Of a DNA stretch of 64,000 nucleotides, positions 15,892-24,086 are shown piece after piece. Both the position numbers and the translations under genes were made by a program. Source of the stretch: Anaerolineales bacterium (GTDB taxonomy: Bacteria > Chloroflexota > Anaerolineae > Anaerolineales > UBA11579); the NCBI GenBank assembly GCA_020059485.1, contig JAGVCA010000048.1, forward strand, positions 1-64,000, given 5' to 3'. Numbering within the stretch: position 1 is the stretch's first letter; every line of letters begins with the position of its first letter. The notes below the pieces were generated by a model. That model did not search any database. It was not told the origin of the DNA and saw only the letters and a program-made list of their open reading frames with translations.

Positions 15892-16953
15892 CTAAAGGAT
15901 GTAGATCGGATTGCTGAAGATCCAGCCGCGGCGCTTGCCTTTGAAATGTAAATAAGCCTCGACCCGGTACACACCGGACGCATCTACCTTGTGAACCAGC
16001 GCATTGCGTTTCTGGGAGGTACGGATGGCCTCGCCGTTGTGGATCAACCGGCACTCGGCTGCACGGGGCAGCCCAATCTGGAGGGTGATCGACTGATCGG
16101 GATCGACCCGGTCACCCATGGTGTAGGTCCGGTCCTCGGCATGGGCATTGAAATGAAATCCATGTGTCGGGGCGGGCAGGTCATAGCCGATGAAGGCATG
16201 CCCGGCGGCCAAAGCCGTGAAGATCGCTTTCTTGTCTTTGGCGAGTATGCCGGTCAGAGGTTGGTCGAGCAACAGGTGGGTATTGACCGCCTGGAAGTGT
16301 TTCTCGTATGGGAACAAGGTGGCCTTGATCGGGCCGAGCGAACCGGGCAGGGCGTGCGCGTCCGAGCCGCCGACAGCTACCACCGGCTGGCCGGTGGCCA
16401 GCAACTTGTCCCACAGTTTGAGCGTTTCCGGGAACGGGCCGTGAGCGACCTGATCAAAATTCAATGAGTAACGGATCGCCGGTAAATAACCGGTTAGGTG
16501 GGATTTGAATTCGGTCATGGCGTTCCACAACTCGATGCCGGTGTAACCGCGCACATCCCAACTGACCCAGGACAGATCGTCCTGGTTGAACTTTGGCGCA
16601 GGCGGGTCAACCGGATGCGCCAGGAAGCACAGGCCGCCGGATTTGCGTACCTGGTCGATCAGCTGCTGGGGATCCGAGGCATAGGCGGCCATTTCACGCT
16701 CTGCGCCAAAGACCAGCAGGTGGTTCTTCTGCGGATCGCGGACCTGGTTATGGACTTCCTCACCGATCATCACCACCAGCCGGCGTCCATCCCGCTCGTG
16801 GACCTGTTCCAGCCCCTGCACCCATATGTTGTGGTCGGTGACGATGATCGCGTCCAGCCCGGCTTTGAATGCGGCGTCGATCAGCTCCTGGTGGGTACCA
16901 TGCCCGTCTGAGTAGACCGTGTGCATATGGAGGTTTATGGTGATCTCGTGCAT
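15892..16953 (-). CDS. PHP-domain metal-dependent phosphoesterase
   Basis: 353 residues. The N-terminus has the PHP metal-site motifs NLHMHTVYSDGHG and IIVTDHN, then CFLAHP (His) and GGSDAH near the middle. A beta-rich C-terminal domain of about 80 residues follows (EDRTYTMGDR... VYRVEAYLHFKGKRRGWIF). PHP proteins hydrolyse phosphoesters with two or three metals; substrates range from histidinol phosphate to 3',5'-nucleoside bisphosphates, and this subgroup is not assignable. Start at 16953 has AAAGGA upstream; the longer in-frame start reads through the promoter region. Histidinol phosphatase is less likely because it is far from the his operon and the sequence resembles the general PHP group. 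Confidence 0.82.
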   Translation of the reverse strand: MHEITINLHMHTVYSDGHGTHQELIDAAFKAGLDAIIVTDHNIWVQGLEQVHERDGRRLVVMIGEEVHNQVRDPQKNHLLVFGAEREMAAYASDPQQLIDQVRKSGGLCFLAHPVDPPAPKFNQDDLSWVSWDVRGYTGIELWNAMTEFKSHLTGYLPAIRYSLNFDQVAHGPFPETLKLWDKLLATGQPVVAVGGSDAHALPGSLGPIKATLFPYEKHFQAVNTHLLLDQPLTGILAKDKKAIFTALAAGHAFIGYDLPAPTHGFHFNAHAEDRTYTMGDRVDPDQSITLQIGLPRAAECRLIHNGEAIRTSQKRNALVHKVDASGVYRVEAYLHFKGKRRGWIFSNPIYIL

Positions 16954-16990
16954 GGTGATGGTCCTTTCTTTCAGGCTGCTCCTCCATCTG

Positions 16991-17020
16991 TTTGACAAAA
17001 CACCTTCTCAAACGGTATAA
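16991..17020 (+). promoter_or_regulatory. Sigma-70 promoter of secG
   Basis: TTGACA (16991-16996), 18-nt spacer, TATAAT (17015-17020); both hexamers are perfect consensus. secG starts 35 bp downstream. Confidence 0.85.
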
Positions 17021-17054
17021 TCCGCCTGCTTAAGTGAATGCTGAAGGAGCGTGC

Positions 17055-17279
17055 ATGGAAACATTTTTGGATATTGCCCTGATTATAACGTCGATCGCCC
17101 TGATCGCCAGTGTGGTCTTGCAAAGCAAGGGCGGCGGCCTGGGCGGATTGGTCGGCACCGACACCGGTGGCGTGTTCTCGGCCCGGCGCGGGTTGGAGAA
17201 GACTCTATTCAATGCCACCATTGTACTGAGTGTGGTGTTCTTCTTGCTGGCCATCGTCAGCGGTGCTATCACCAACTGA
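17055..17279 (+). CDS. secG: Protein translocase subunit SecG
   Basis: 74 residues, typical SecG: two membrane helices (about 4-22 and 52-71) joined by a Gly-rich loop QSKGGGLGGLVGTDTGGVFSARRGLEK, the family hallmark. SecG assists the SecYE channel. ATG at 17055 with AAGGAG 6 nt upstream; the in-frame codon 21 bp earlier has no ribosome site. Own consensus promoter and terminator, so monocistronic. Confidence 0.96.
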   Translation: METFLDIALIITSIALIASVVLQSKGGGLGGLVGTDTGGVFSARRGLEKTLFNATIVLSVVFFLLAIVSGAITN

Positions 17280-17304
17280 AAAACCGATTTGAACCGGACC
17301 TCAG

Positions 17305-17342
17305 AAGGGCTGCCCCGGCAAGGCTGCGGGCACCCTTTTGTG
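17305..17342 (+). terminator. Terminator of secG
   Basis: AAGGG-c-TGCCC paired with GGGCA-CCCTT (one bulged C), 12-nt loop, followed by TTTTG. 25 bp after the secG stop. Confidence 0.65.
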
Positions 17343-17366
17343 TTATCAGGGTCCGGTAACTCCATG

Positions 17367-17394
17367 TTGAAAATATCCTCAAGCGCGGTAAGAT
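17367..17394 (+). promoter_or_regulatory. Promoter of substrate-binding protein gene (leaderless)
   Basis: TTGAAA (17367-17372), 16-nt spacer, TAAGAT (17389-17394). The A of the ATG at 17401 is 7 nt after the last base of the -10, i.e. at the expected transcription start, and no Shine-Dalgarno is present. Confidence 0.65.
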
Positions 17395-17400
17395 AGTGGT

Positions 17401-19095
17401 ATGAAAAACCTACGTTGGCAGATCATTATTGCCGTCATCGCCCTGGCAGCGGTGGCCGTGCTGCTTATCAGTCAGTCTCAGGTTGGCGAGACCATCACCC
17501 AGATCATTGAGCCGGCTGCGGCTGGTGGCGTGTACGTCGAGGGATTGGTCGGGCAGCCGCTGCGTTTCAATCCCCTGCTGGATACCTATAACCAGGTCGA
17601 TCAGGATGTCGACCGGCTGATCTTCAGCCGGTTGATCCGCTTTGACAGTTGGGGCAATCCCCAGCCCGAACTGGCCGAATCGTTTGGCGTCTCGGTGACC
17701 GGGGAGATCTACAACGTGCAGCTGCGCGAGGATGCCCGCTGGCACGACGGCATGCCGGTGACGACTGCTGATGTTCTCTTTACCATCGAGCTGATGCGCA
17801 ACGGCGGGATGCCGCTGCCGGAAGATGTCCGGACGCTGTGGAACTCGGTTGAGGTGGTGGCGTTCGACGCACTGCATCTGCAGTTCAGGCTGTCCAGCCC
17901 GTTTGCGCCATTCATGGATTACCTGTCGTTTGGCATCCTGCCGCGGCACCTGCTGGAAGGCAAACCCCCGGAGGAGATCATCAACGATCCGTATAACCTG
18001 CTGCCGATCGGGTCTGGCCCGTACCAGGTGGCAGACCTGGAAAGCGAGAACGGCCAGATCACTGGTGTGGTGCTGGAAGCCTTTGAGGATTATTACTTGG
18101 GCGCGCCGCTGATCCGTGAGGTGGTATTTCGCTATTTTGATTCCAGCGCTGAAGCCCTGGCCGCTTACCAGGCCGGTGAGATCCTGGGGATCGGCTCGGT
18201 CTCCGACGATGTATTGGACGAGGTGCTGGCGGAACCGAATCTGAATATCTACTCGGTGCGGATCCCTGAAATGACGTTGATCCTGTTCAACCTGGGCGAT
18301 ACCGCGCCGGTGTTCTTCAAGGATGTTGATGTCCGCACAGCCCTGATGGCCGGCTTGAACCGCAGCTGGATGATCGATCAGGCGATGGACGGCCAGGCGG
18401 TGATCGCCAACTCCCCGATCATGATGGGATCTTGGGCCTACTTTGCTGAGGGGATCACCTATGAGTACAGCACCGAAGAAGCCACGAACTTACTGCGCAG
18501 CGCCGGCTACGGACTGCCGGTGGAGGGCGACCTGGTGCGGGTCAAGGACGGCCAGCCGTTGGCCTTTGACCTGATCTATGCTGATGAGCCCCGACACGCC
18601 GAACTGGCGGCATTGATCCAGGAATACTGGGCCGAGATCGGGGTGCAGGTTAACCTGGTGGCGGTGCCGGCGGATGCACTGGTGCGCGATTACCTGGAGC
18701 CGCGCGCTTACCAAGCCGCGCTGGTCGATCTTTCGATGTTCAATTCACCGGACCCGGACCCGTATCCGTTTTGGCACCAGGCATCGATCAGCGGCGGGCA
18801 GAACTATTCGCAGTGGGACGACCGTCGGGCGAGTGAATATATGGAGCGCGCCCGCGTGACCCCAAACCATGACGAGCGCACCCGTCTGTACCGCAATTTC
18901 CAGATCCATTTTTCGCGCGAACTTCCGGCCCTGCCGCTGTTCTACCATATCTATAATTACCCGATCGACCAGCAAGTGCGCGGGGTACAGCTTGGCCCGC
19001 TGTATGACCCGGCAGACCGCTTCGACAGCATCTATTTGTGGTCGCTGGAAACCCGGACGCCAGTTGAAGAAGTGCCTGAGGCCAGAGAGCCGTAG
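17401..19095 (+). CDS. ABC transporter substrate-binding protein, family 5 (oligopeptide/nickel type)
   Basis: 564 residues. An N-terminal membrane anchor (IIIAVIALAAVAVLLIS) without lipobox cysteine. The SBP family 5 hallmarks are present: VEGLVGQPLRFNPLL, DVDRLIFSRLIRFD, PELAESF, LREDARWHDGMPVTTADVLFTIELM near residue 120, and a C-terminal lobe ending in LPLFYHIYNYPID. Family members deliver peptides, nickel or sugars to a permease. No permease or ATPase genes are nearby, so this is an orphan receptor. It has its own leaderless promoter and terminator. Confidence 0.9.
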   Translation: MKNLRWQIIIAVIALAAVAVLLISQSQVGETITQIIEPAAAGGVYVEGLVGQPLRFNPLLDTYNQVDQDVDRLIFSRLIRFDSWGNPQPELAESFGVSVTGEIYNVQLREDARWHDGMPVTTADVLFTIELMRNGGMPLPEDVRTLWNSVEVVAFDALHLQFRLSSPFAPFMDYLSFGILPRHLLEGKPPEEIINDPYNLLPIGSGPYQVADLESENGQITGVVLEAFEDYYLGAPLIREVVFRYFDSSAEALAAYQAGEILGIGSVSDDVLDEVLAEPNLNIYSVRIPEMTLILFNLGDTAPVFFKDVDVRTALMAGLNRSWMIDQAMDGQAVIANSPIMMGSWAYFAEGITYEYSTEEATNLLRSAGYGLPVEGDLVRVKDGQPLAFDLIYADEPRHAELAALIQEYWAEIGVQVNLVAVPADALVRDYLEPRAYQAALVDLSMFNSPDPDPYPFWHQASISGGQNYSQWDDRRASEYMERARVTPNHDERTRLYRNFQIHFSRELPALPLFYHIYNYPIDQQVRGVQLGPLYDPADRFDSIYLWSLETRTPVEEVPEAREP

Positions 19096-19118
19096 GTCAG
19101 GCTTCATTTCAGAATGCA

Positions 19119-19149
19119 ATAACCCCGCAGCCAGCGGGGTTATTTTTTT
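19119..19149 (+). terminator. Terminator of the substrate-binding protein gene
   Basis: AATAACCCCGC / GCGGGGTTATT, 5-nt loop AGCCA, then a run of seven T. Confidence 0.92.
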
Positions 19150-19260
19150 GCTCGGCTTGGGAGGGCTGCATCACTCAAGGTTTAATTTCAGACAAAATAG
19201 ATCCAATTTTGGCCAATGTGCGTATCTTTTTCGTAACTCACTACTGATAGGAGAAAAAGA

Positions 19261-20340
19261 ATGAGAACGAAAAGGATGTATTTGATCGTGATGATGCTGA
19301 CCTTGTCACTGGTCCTGGCTGCCTGTGGCGGCAAAACGGCTGTCACGCCCAGCCTGTCCGTATCCGACCAGGATGCGAGCGACGGCATGGTAGTCGTGGA
19401 CTCTGCCACATCCGCCCAGGCTGGCTGGATGGTGATCCATGCCGATGGCGGCGGCTCACCTGGCCCGGTGATCGGGTACAGCGCAGTCGCCGAGGGTGAG
19501 AATAGCAACATTTCTGTCGCGATTGACCTCGAGGCGGCTACCGAAACGCTGTTTGCCATGCTGCATATCGATGCCGGCACCGCCAGCGTCTATGAGTTTC
19601 CCGGCGCAGACGAACCTGCCATGGCGGACGGTTCTGTCGTTGTGCAACCCTTCACAGTGACACTGCCGGAAACCGGTATGGATGAGATGGACGATGGCAT
19701 AATGACCAATTCCCTGTCGGTATCCGACCAGGATGCCAGCGACGGCACCGTTTTAGTGGATTCGGCTACCTCAGCCCAAGCCGGCTGGATGGTGATCCAT
19801 GCTGATGGCGGCGGCTCACCTGGCCCCGTGATCGGGTACAGCGCAGTCGCCGAGGGTGAGAATAGCAACGTAGCCGTCGATATCGATCTGGAGGCTGCCA
19901 CCGAAACTTTGTTTGCCATGCTGCACATTGATGCCGGCACCGCCGGGACGTATGAGTTCCCCGGCGCGGACGAACCTGCCATGTCTGACGGTTCGGTCGT
20001 TGTCCAGGCGTTCACCGTCACTCTGCCGGAGTCCGGTATGGACGAAGAGATGGAAGACGATGAGATGATGGGGGAAGAGGTTGCTACGACAATCATGGAC
20101 AGCAGCTATGAACCCGCTGAGATCACCGTTTCGGTTGGGACCACTGTCGTCTGGACGATGAATGCCAATCTGCCTCATACGGTAACCGCTGATGACGGCA
20201 GTTTTGACAGCGGGACCCTGGGCAATGGCGAGAGCTTTTCCTTCACCTTTGAGCAATCCGGCGAGTTCCCGTACTACTGCGCGTTCCATGGCGGACCAGG
20301 CGGTGCAGGCATGTCCGGGACGGTCATCGTAGAGGAATAA
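19261..20340 (+). CDS. Lipoprotein: duplicated DUF7282-like domain plus C-terminal cupredoxin
   Basis: 359 residues. Signal peptide with lipobox VLAAC. Two near-identical units of about 110 residues (each SLSVSDQDASDG...AGWMVIHADGGGSPGPVIGYS...) are followed by an acidic Met-rich linker and a plastocyanin-like domain from about residue 275. The copper ligands are all present: His in NLPHTV, then Cys, His and Met in YYCAFHGGPGGAGM. A type-1 copper site for extracellular electron transfer is therefore likely. The repeated units resemble the DUF7282-type domain seen in secreted proteins of archaea and Chloroflexota (recognition moderate). GATAGGAG precedes the ATG. It faces the ECF sigma/anti-sigma pair across a shared terminator. 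Confidence 0.82.
   Translation: MRTKRMYLIVMMLTLSLVLAACGGKTAVTPSLSVSDQDASDGMVVVDSATSAQAGWMVIHADGGGSPGPVIGYSAVAEGENSNISVAIDLEAATETLFAMLHIDAGTASVYEFPGADEPAMADGSVVVQPFTVTLPETGMDEMDDGIMTNSLSVSDQDASDGTVLVDSATSAQAGWMVIHADGGGSPGPVIGYSAVAEGENSNVAVDIDLEAATETLFAMLHIDAGTAGTYEFPGADEPAMSDGSVVVQAFTVTLPESGMDEEMEDDEMMGEEVATTIMDSSYEPAEITVSVGTTVVWTMNANLPHTVTADDGSFDSGTLGNGESFSFTFEQSGEFPYYCAFHGGPGGAGMSGTVIVEE
19351..20040 (+). repeat. 360-bp-period tandem duplication inside the cupredoxin lipoprotein gene
   Basis: Unit 1 is 19351-19680 and unit 2 is 19711-20040. Long stretches are identical at DNA level, for example the segment coding for AGWMVIHADGGGSPGPVIGYSAVAEGENSN, which differs at only a few third-codon positions. 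This indicates a recent duplication or ongoing gene conversion. Confidence 0.9.
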
Positions 20341-20362
20341 CCGCCGTTATCCAAACAACCAC

Positions 20363-20389
20363 AAAGGTCCGGCGATTGCCGGACCTTTT
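20363..20389. terminator. Bidirectional terminator between cupredoxin lipoprotein and anti-sigma genes
   Basis: Perfect stem AAAGGTCCGGC / GCCGGACCTTT with loop GATT; T run on plus and AAA/T symmetry on minus. It lies between converging genes. Confidence 0.85.
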
Positions 20390-20406
20390 CACTTAATCTG
20401 GTTATG

Positions 20407-21105
20407 CTACTTTGAACCAAGGACCTTTTCGCCCGTCGGGCCGGGGCTGCCGCCGAACGGTTCGATGGTGATCCCGAAAGTGTCATAGCTGACCAGGGGA
20501 TCGTGACTGTAAACCTTGATCGTTCCATACCCACTCTCAGCCACGGTGAACACCGCGCCGGTAGCGCGCTGATCCCCGCGGACCAGCCACAACTGGTACT
20601 GCTGGTCTGCCGGCAGTGGGGCCAGATCGGATACCACCAGCGTGCCGTACTGCCCGTCCGGACTGATGACGATCAACCCCGAGGCCTGGTGCATCGCCCC
20701 GGTACCGAATAGACGAATGGTCGAAAAATCCTCCCCTGTGGCGGGACGCATCTGGTTCCACATCAACAGATTGCTGACCAACAGCACCACGATCAATCCC
20801 AGGCTGATAAAGGAGAAGGCTGGTTTCCAGCCGGTCAGTCGCCGCCAGAAACCAATTTTTGGCAAGCCGCCTGCGTGGTTCTCAGGCTGAACCTTCCGGA
20901 TGATCCGCTCCCGCATCCCGGCCGGCGGCTGCGCATCCGGCGCGCCATAACCCAGGTGCCCGACGATATCCAGCATGGCATCGAATTCCCGCTGACAGGT
21001 GGGACAGCCGGCCAGATGCTGCTGCAGACTGCCGGTTTGATCGGGTTCCAGGATGCCAAGAGCCAGGGCCGGGATTTGATCGCGTAGTTCCTGATGGTCC
21101 TTCAT
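20407..21105 (-). CDS. RskA-type transmembrane anti-sigma factor
   Basis: 232 residues. The N-terminal zinc-binding anti-sigma domain has H...C..C (QHLAGCPTCQREFDAML), one membrane helix lies at about 95-115 (FSFISLGLIVVLLVSNLLMW), and the extracytoplasmic RskA domain follows with YQLWLVRGDQRATGAVFTV. Such proteins hold an ECF sigma factor at the membrane until proteolysis frees it. The start at 21105 is preferred over 21117 because GAGG then lies at proper distance. It sits 66 bp downstream of the cognate ECF sigma gene. A site-2 protease gene (35800-36837) elsewhere in the window could take part in release (inference). Confidence 0.9.
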   Translation of the reverse strand: MKDHQELRDQIPALALGILEPDQTGSLQQHLAGCPTCQREFDAMLDIVGHLGYGAPDAQPPAGMRERIIRKVQPENHAGGLPKIGFWRRLTGWKPAFSFISLGLIVVLLVSNLLMWNQMRPATGEDFSTIRLFGTGAMHQASGLIVISPDGQYGTLVVSDLAPLPADQQYQLWLVRGDQRATGAVFTVAESGYGTIKVYSHDPLVSYDTFGITIEPFGGSPGPTGEKVLGSK

Positions 21106-21171
21106 GGTTGGCCTCATCCTCGTGCAATAGGGATTGGATAATAATTGTACGACCGCGGACGCCGGATGGAT

Positions 21172-21732
21172 CTATTTTTCATCGATCAACAAGCCGCGTA
21201 GTTTTTGCATCCCCAGCCGCACCCGGGTTTTGATCGTCCCGAGCGGTTCGCCGCTTTCTGCCGCGATCTCGCTGTGGGACATTTCCCGGAAGTAAGCCAT
21301 TGCCAGCGCCTCGCGCTGCTCTTCAGGCAGCATGGATAGCGCTTCCCGGACCCGGTTACGGGTCAAATTAAGTTCGGTCAGTTCTTCGGGGGTGGTCTGT
21401 TCGGAATTGTGACCATCGAGCACATCCGCCCAGGACATTTTCTGGCTGGCGCGGCTTTGTTTGCGGGCCAGATCGATCGACAGGTTGCGGGTGATGACGC
21501 CTAACCAGGTGGAGAGACTGGCCCGGGTCGGGTCGTACCGCTCGATCTTCCGCCAGACGCGCAGGAAGACTTCCTGGGTAATATCTTCTGCCAGGGCTCG
21601 ACTTTCCAGAATGCCGTAGGCGATGCTGTAGATCAGGTTGACGTACCGGTCGTAGAAGGCGTGGAAGGCCTGTGTATCCGCGTTCTGGATCAGGCCGACC
21701 AGGGCTTTGTCATCCAGTCGAGAGTCGTTCAC
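21172..21732 (-). CDS. ECF-family RNA polymerase sigma factor (SigK-like)
   Basis: 186 residues with GTG start. Region 2: FHAFYDRYVNLIYSIAYGIL, AEDITQEVFLRVWRKIERYDP, LSTWLGVITRNLSIDLARK. Region 4: LSMLPEEQREALAMAYFREMSHSEIAAESGEPLGTIKTRVRLGMQKLR. The pairing with an RskA-type anti-sigma immediately downstream matches the SigK/RskA arrangement. The target regulon is unknown; the convergent cupredoxin lipoprotein is a plausible but untested member. Confidence 0.95.
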   Translation of the reverse strand: MNDSRLDDKALVGLIQNADTQAFHAFYDRYVNLIYSIAYGILESRALAEDITQEVFLRVWRKIERYDPTRASLSTWLGVITRNLSIDLARKQSRASQKMSWADVLDGHNSEQTTPEELTELNLTRNRVREALSMLPEEQREALAMAYFREMSHSEIAAESGEPLGTIKTRVRLGMQKLRGLLIDEK

Positions 21733-21825
21733 ACGATACCTTTTGAATTGGTTTTACTATCGATGCCCACTTTGATGTCAGGGGATTATACCGTAAGGAA
21801 AATCGGAAGTGGTGGGTGGCGCATA

Positions 21826-21895
21826 CCTCACCCAAAGGCCGTAGCCGTCCACTCCTCAATCGAATGGATCGTTAATGCGCGGGCTGAGGGTTGTT
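21826..21895 (+). repeat. Direct repeat copy A (32-bp block plus second conserved block)
   Basis: A 32-nt block at 21826-21857, containing CCCAAAGGCCGTAGCC, recurs with one mismatch at 27188-27219. A second 17-nt block (21879-21895, GCGGGcTGAgGGTTGTT) recurs with two mismatches at 27269-27285. Both copies are in the same orientation and lie just outside the XRE/radical-SAM/NifX/MinD module. The rest of 21733-22021 shows no gene. Confidence 0.8.
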
Positions 21896-22021
21896 TTGCT
21901 GTCAAAACATGTTTGACATGTCAGGGAATGTAGAGGATTGGGTGGCGGTCTGGGAAAATGGCCCTGAAGCCGCTCATAGTTTTAATGGAGCGCTCTGATC
22001 AGCGATTGGATCGAATTGGGG

Positions 22022-22603
22022 TTAATGAAGTTTGTGAGGTAGAGGTTGTCCGCGATCTGTTTCCAGCACCAGTATCACTTTTGCCGGTTCAGGTCCAAGA
22101 TTTCGCCAGCAATGTGGTTGGCTGGCTTTGAACAGCAGCCTGTCGCCAGGTTCCAGGACAAAGCACTCATCACCGATCAGATATTCCAGACTGCCTTCCA
22201 GACAGTGGACAAATTCCTCGCCTGGATGAAAAATCGGCTCAGAACAATTGTCGGAGTTTGGTGCAACTATCATGATGAATGGTTCCAGTTGCTGTTTGGG
22301 CAACCCGCGCCCAAGGCTTTCGATCGTGATCCCGTTACTTTTCAGTTGGATTGAGTCACCTGCTTTTACGAAGACTGCATATTGGTGGATCTCCTGTCGA
22401 AAAAAGTCCGTGATCGGCACGCCCAATGCAGAAGCAAGCTGGTGCAATGACGCGACGGTGGGCGAGTTTTCACCACGCTCAATCTTGCTAATCGCATTCA
22501 CGGACAAGCCGCTTAGTTCGGACAGATCACGTAAGGATAATTCCTGGTTATTTCTGAAAACCCGGATCATTAGGCCCACATCGGGCACTCTGATTAACGA
22601 CAT
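22022..22603 (-). CDS. XRE-family regulator with C-terminal cupin domain
   Basis: 193 residues. Helix-turn-helix at about 12-66 (SLRDLSELSGLSVNAISKIERGENSPTVASLHQLASAL), then a cupin sensor domain (FHPGEEFVHCLEGSLEYLIGDECFVLEPGDRLLF...PHCWRN) that retains His/Glu residues fit for binding a metal or small ligand. AGGAGG is 6 nt upstream. It is divergent from the radical SAM operon, with a 36-bp near-perfect palindrome covering both -35 boxes, so it very probably represses itself and that operon. Confidence 0.92.
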   Translation of the reverse strand: MSLIRVPDVGLMIRVFRNNQELSLRDLSELSGLSVNAISKIERGENSPTVASLHQLASALGVPITDFFRQEIHQYAVFVKAGDSIQLKSNGITIESLGRGLPKQQLEPFIMIVAPNSDNCSEPIFHPGEEFVHCLEGSLEYLIGDECFVLEPGDRLLFKASQPHCWRNLGPEPAKVILVLETDRGQPLPHKLH

Positions 22604-22639
22604 GCTGCCTCCTGGGTGAATCAGTAACTATAATCCATA

Positions 22640-22683
22640 TATATACTACTTTAGTTGACAATTGTCAACAAAAGTAGTAGGAT
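22640..22683. promoter_or_regulatory. Divergent promoters with shared palindromic operator
   Basis: A 36-bp palindrome (22644-22679, one mismatched pair) is centred on TTGACAATTGTCAA. Plus strand: TTGACA (22655-22660), 17-nt spacer, TAGGAT (22678-22683) for the radical SAM operon. Minus strand: TTGACA (22668-22663), 17-nt spacer, TATATA (22645-22640) for the XRE-cupin gene. The two -35 boxes overlap inside the palindrome, so one bound dimer would block both promoters. Confidence 0.82.
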
Positions 22684-22717
22684 AAAAATGAAAGCGAAGA
22701 ACAGACAGGAGCAATAG

Positions 22718-23683
22718 ATGCAGTATGTTTTTGGACCAGTTCCATCCCGCAGGCTGGGCAGATCCCTCGGGATTGATACCATCCCGCTGAAGACCTGCAA
22801 CTGGAATTGTGTTTACTGTCAATTGGGGCGTTCGAGGCCAATGACCAACCAGCGGAAGGATTATATCCCGCTGAGTGAGATCCTCTCGGATGTAGAACGA
22901 GCTTTGAGTACAATTCCCCGGAAGGAAATTGATTGGATCACTTTTGTTGGATCGGGAGAGCCCACCCTCCACGCCGGGATCGGATGGTTGATCAGACAAG
23001 TCAAGCGGAAAACTGAAATCCCGGTGGCTGTGATCACGAACGGTTCGCTTCTGTTTGTTAAATCAGTGCGCAAAGATTTGCTGGAGGCAGATGCGGTCCT
23101 GCCGAGTCTTGATGCAGGCACGGCCGCTCTCTACATGAGAATCAACCGGCCGCATCCTGATATAGCCTTCGACCGCTACGTGGCTGGATTGATTGAATTC
23201 CGAAATGAGTATCGAGGACGATATTGGCTGGAGGTCATGCTGGTCCAGGGTCTGAATGACAGTGTCGAGGCGCTGGAGCAGATCGAAGCCCTCGTTGAGA
23301 AAATTAACCCCGATCAGGTGCATATCAACTTGCCTACACGTCCGCCTGCGGAAAAGTGGGTGCAACCGACAGACCAGGAAGGGATTATGCGAGCCAGTTT
23401 GATCTTGGGCGAAGTGGCGCATGTCATTCAACCGAATGAAGGCAGTTTTGTTCTGGAGTGCGGGGGAAACTACGTTGAGGCACTCATCGGGATCATTACG
23501 CGGCATCCGATGAGTGAGGACCAACTTTTACATTCGCTTGAATTATTGCCGGAAGTGAAGCGCGCTCAAATCATCCAATCACTCAGCAGCAGTAAAAAAG
23601 TCCAAATAATTGAAAGGTATGGACAAAGCTTCTGGTGCGCTTCTCCTGCGGTCTTCCCCGATTCAAGAAAGGAAGATAATTAA
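22718..23683 (+). CDS. Radical SAM protein of the NifX/MinD (ORP-like) operon
   Basis: 321 residues. The radical SAM cluster motif CX3CX2C is at C27/C31/C34 (CNWNCVYCQLG), directly after the PSRRLGRSLGID block; an SAM-binding region follows (FVGSGEPTLHAG). The C-terminal 90 residues include a small helical domain (HPMSEDQLLHSLELLPEVKRAQIIQSL). It belongs to a widespread anaerobe family of unknown reaction, often next to NifX-like and MinD-like genes as here. First gene of the operon, under the palindromic promoter. Confidence 0.88.
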   Translation: MQYVFGPVPSRRLGRSLGIDTIPLKTCNWNCVYCQLGRSRPMTNQRKDYIPLSEILSDVERALSTIPRKEIDWITFVGSGEPTLHAGIGWLIRQVKRKTEIPVAVITNGSLLFVKSVRKDLLEADAVLPSLDAGTAALYMRINRPHPDIAFDRYVAGLIEFRNEYRGRYWLEVMLVQGLNDSVEALEQIEALVEKINPDQVHINLPTRPPAEKWVQPTDQEGIMRASLILGEVAHVIQPNEGSFVLECGGNYVEALIGIITRHPMSEDQLLHSLELLPEVKRAQIIQSLSSSKKVQIIERYGQSFWCASPAVFPDSRKEDN

Positions 23684-23726
23684 GCGCCGTAAACCGAATG
23701 GGATCAAAAGATTGGAGTAATTCAAG

Positions 23727-24086
23727 ATGAAAATTGCTATTTCTTCGACTATTGGCAAGATCAATGAACCGATCAGTGAGCGCTTTGGCCGTTGCAAATA
23801 CTTTCTGATCTTTGACTCAGAGTGTCGCAAATGGGATACGAAACGCAACCCAGCTGAATCAGCACGAGGTGGGGCCGGCAGCCAGGTGGTCCAATTTCTT
23901 TGTGATAATGGCGTGCGGGCTGTGATCAGTGGGCAATTTGGCCCCAATGCATATACTGCCTTGGCGGCCGCAGGTATGCAGGCTTATCGGGCAAGCAGTG
24001 GAACGCCCGAGGAATTGGTCGAGCGGCTGTTGGAAGGTGAGTTACAACAGGTTGATGTAGGATCTGGCTCAGAAAGACATTATTGA
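23727..24086 (+). CDS. NifX/NifB-C-like dinitrogenase cofactor-family protein (orange-protein-like), copy 1
   Basis: 119 residues, a single NifX/NafY-type fold: MKIAISSTIGKINEPISERFGRCKYFLIF, then GAGSQVVQFLCDNGVRAVISGQFGPNAYTAL. Members bind metal-sulfur clusters: NifX and NafY carry FeMo-co precursors, and Desulfovibrio orange protein binds a Mo-Cu sulfide cluster. No nif structural genes are present, so nitrogenase assembly is not implied. Overlaps the following MinD-like gene by 4 bp. Confidence 0.88.
   Translation: MKIAISSTIGKINEPISERFGRCKYFLIFDSECRKWDTKRNPAESARGGAGSQVVQFLCDNGVRAVISGQFGPNAYTALAAAGMQAYRASSGTPEELVERLLEGELQQVDVGSGSERHY

Noticed and set aside
15892-16953. PHP protein as the histidinol phosphatase
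   Set aside because: It lies 37 kb from the his operon, and its sequence fits the general PHP group; the HAD gene abutting hisE is the better candidate, though this is not excluded.
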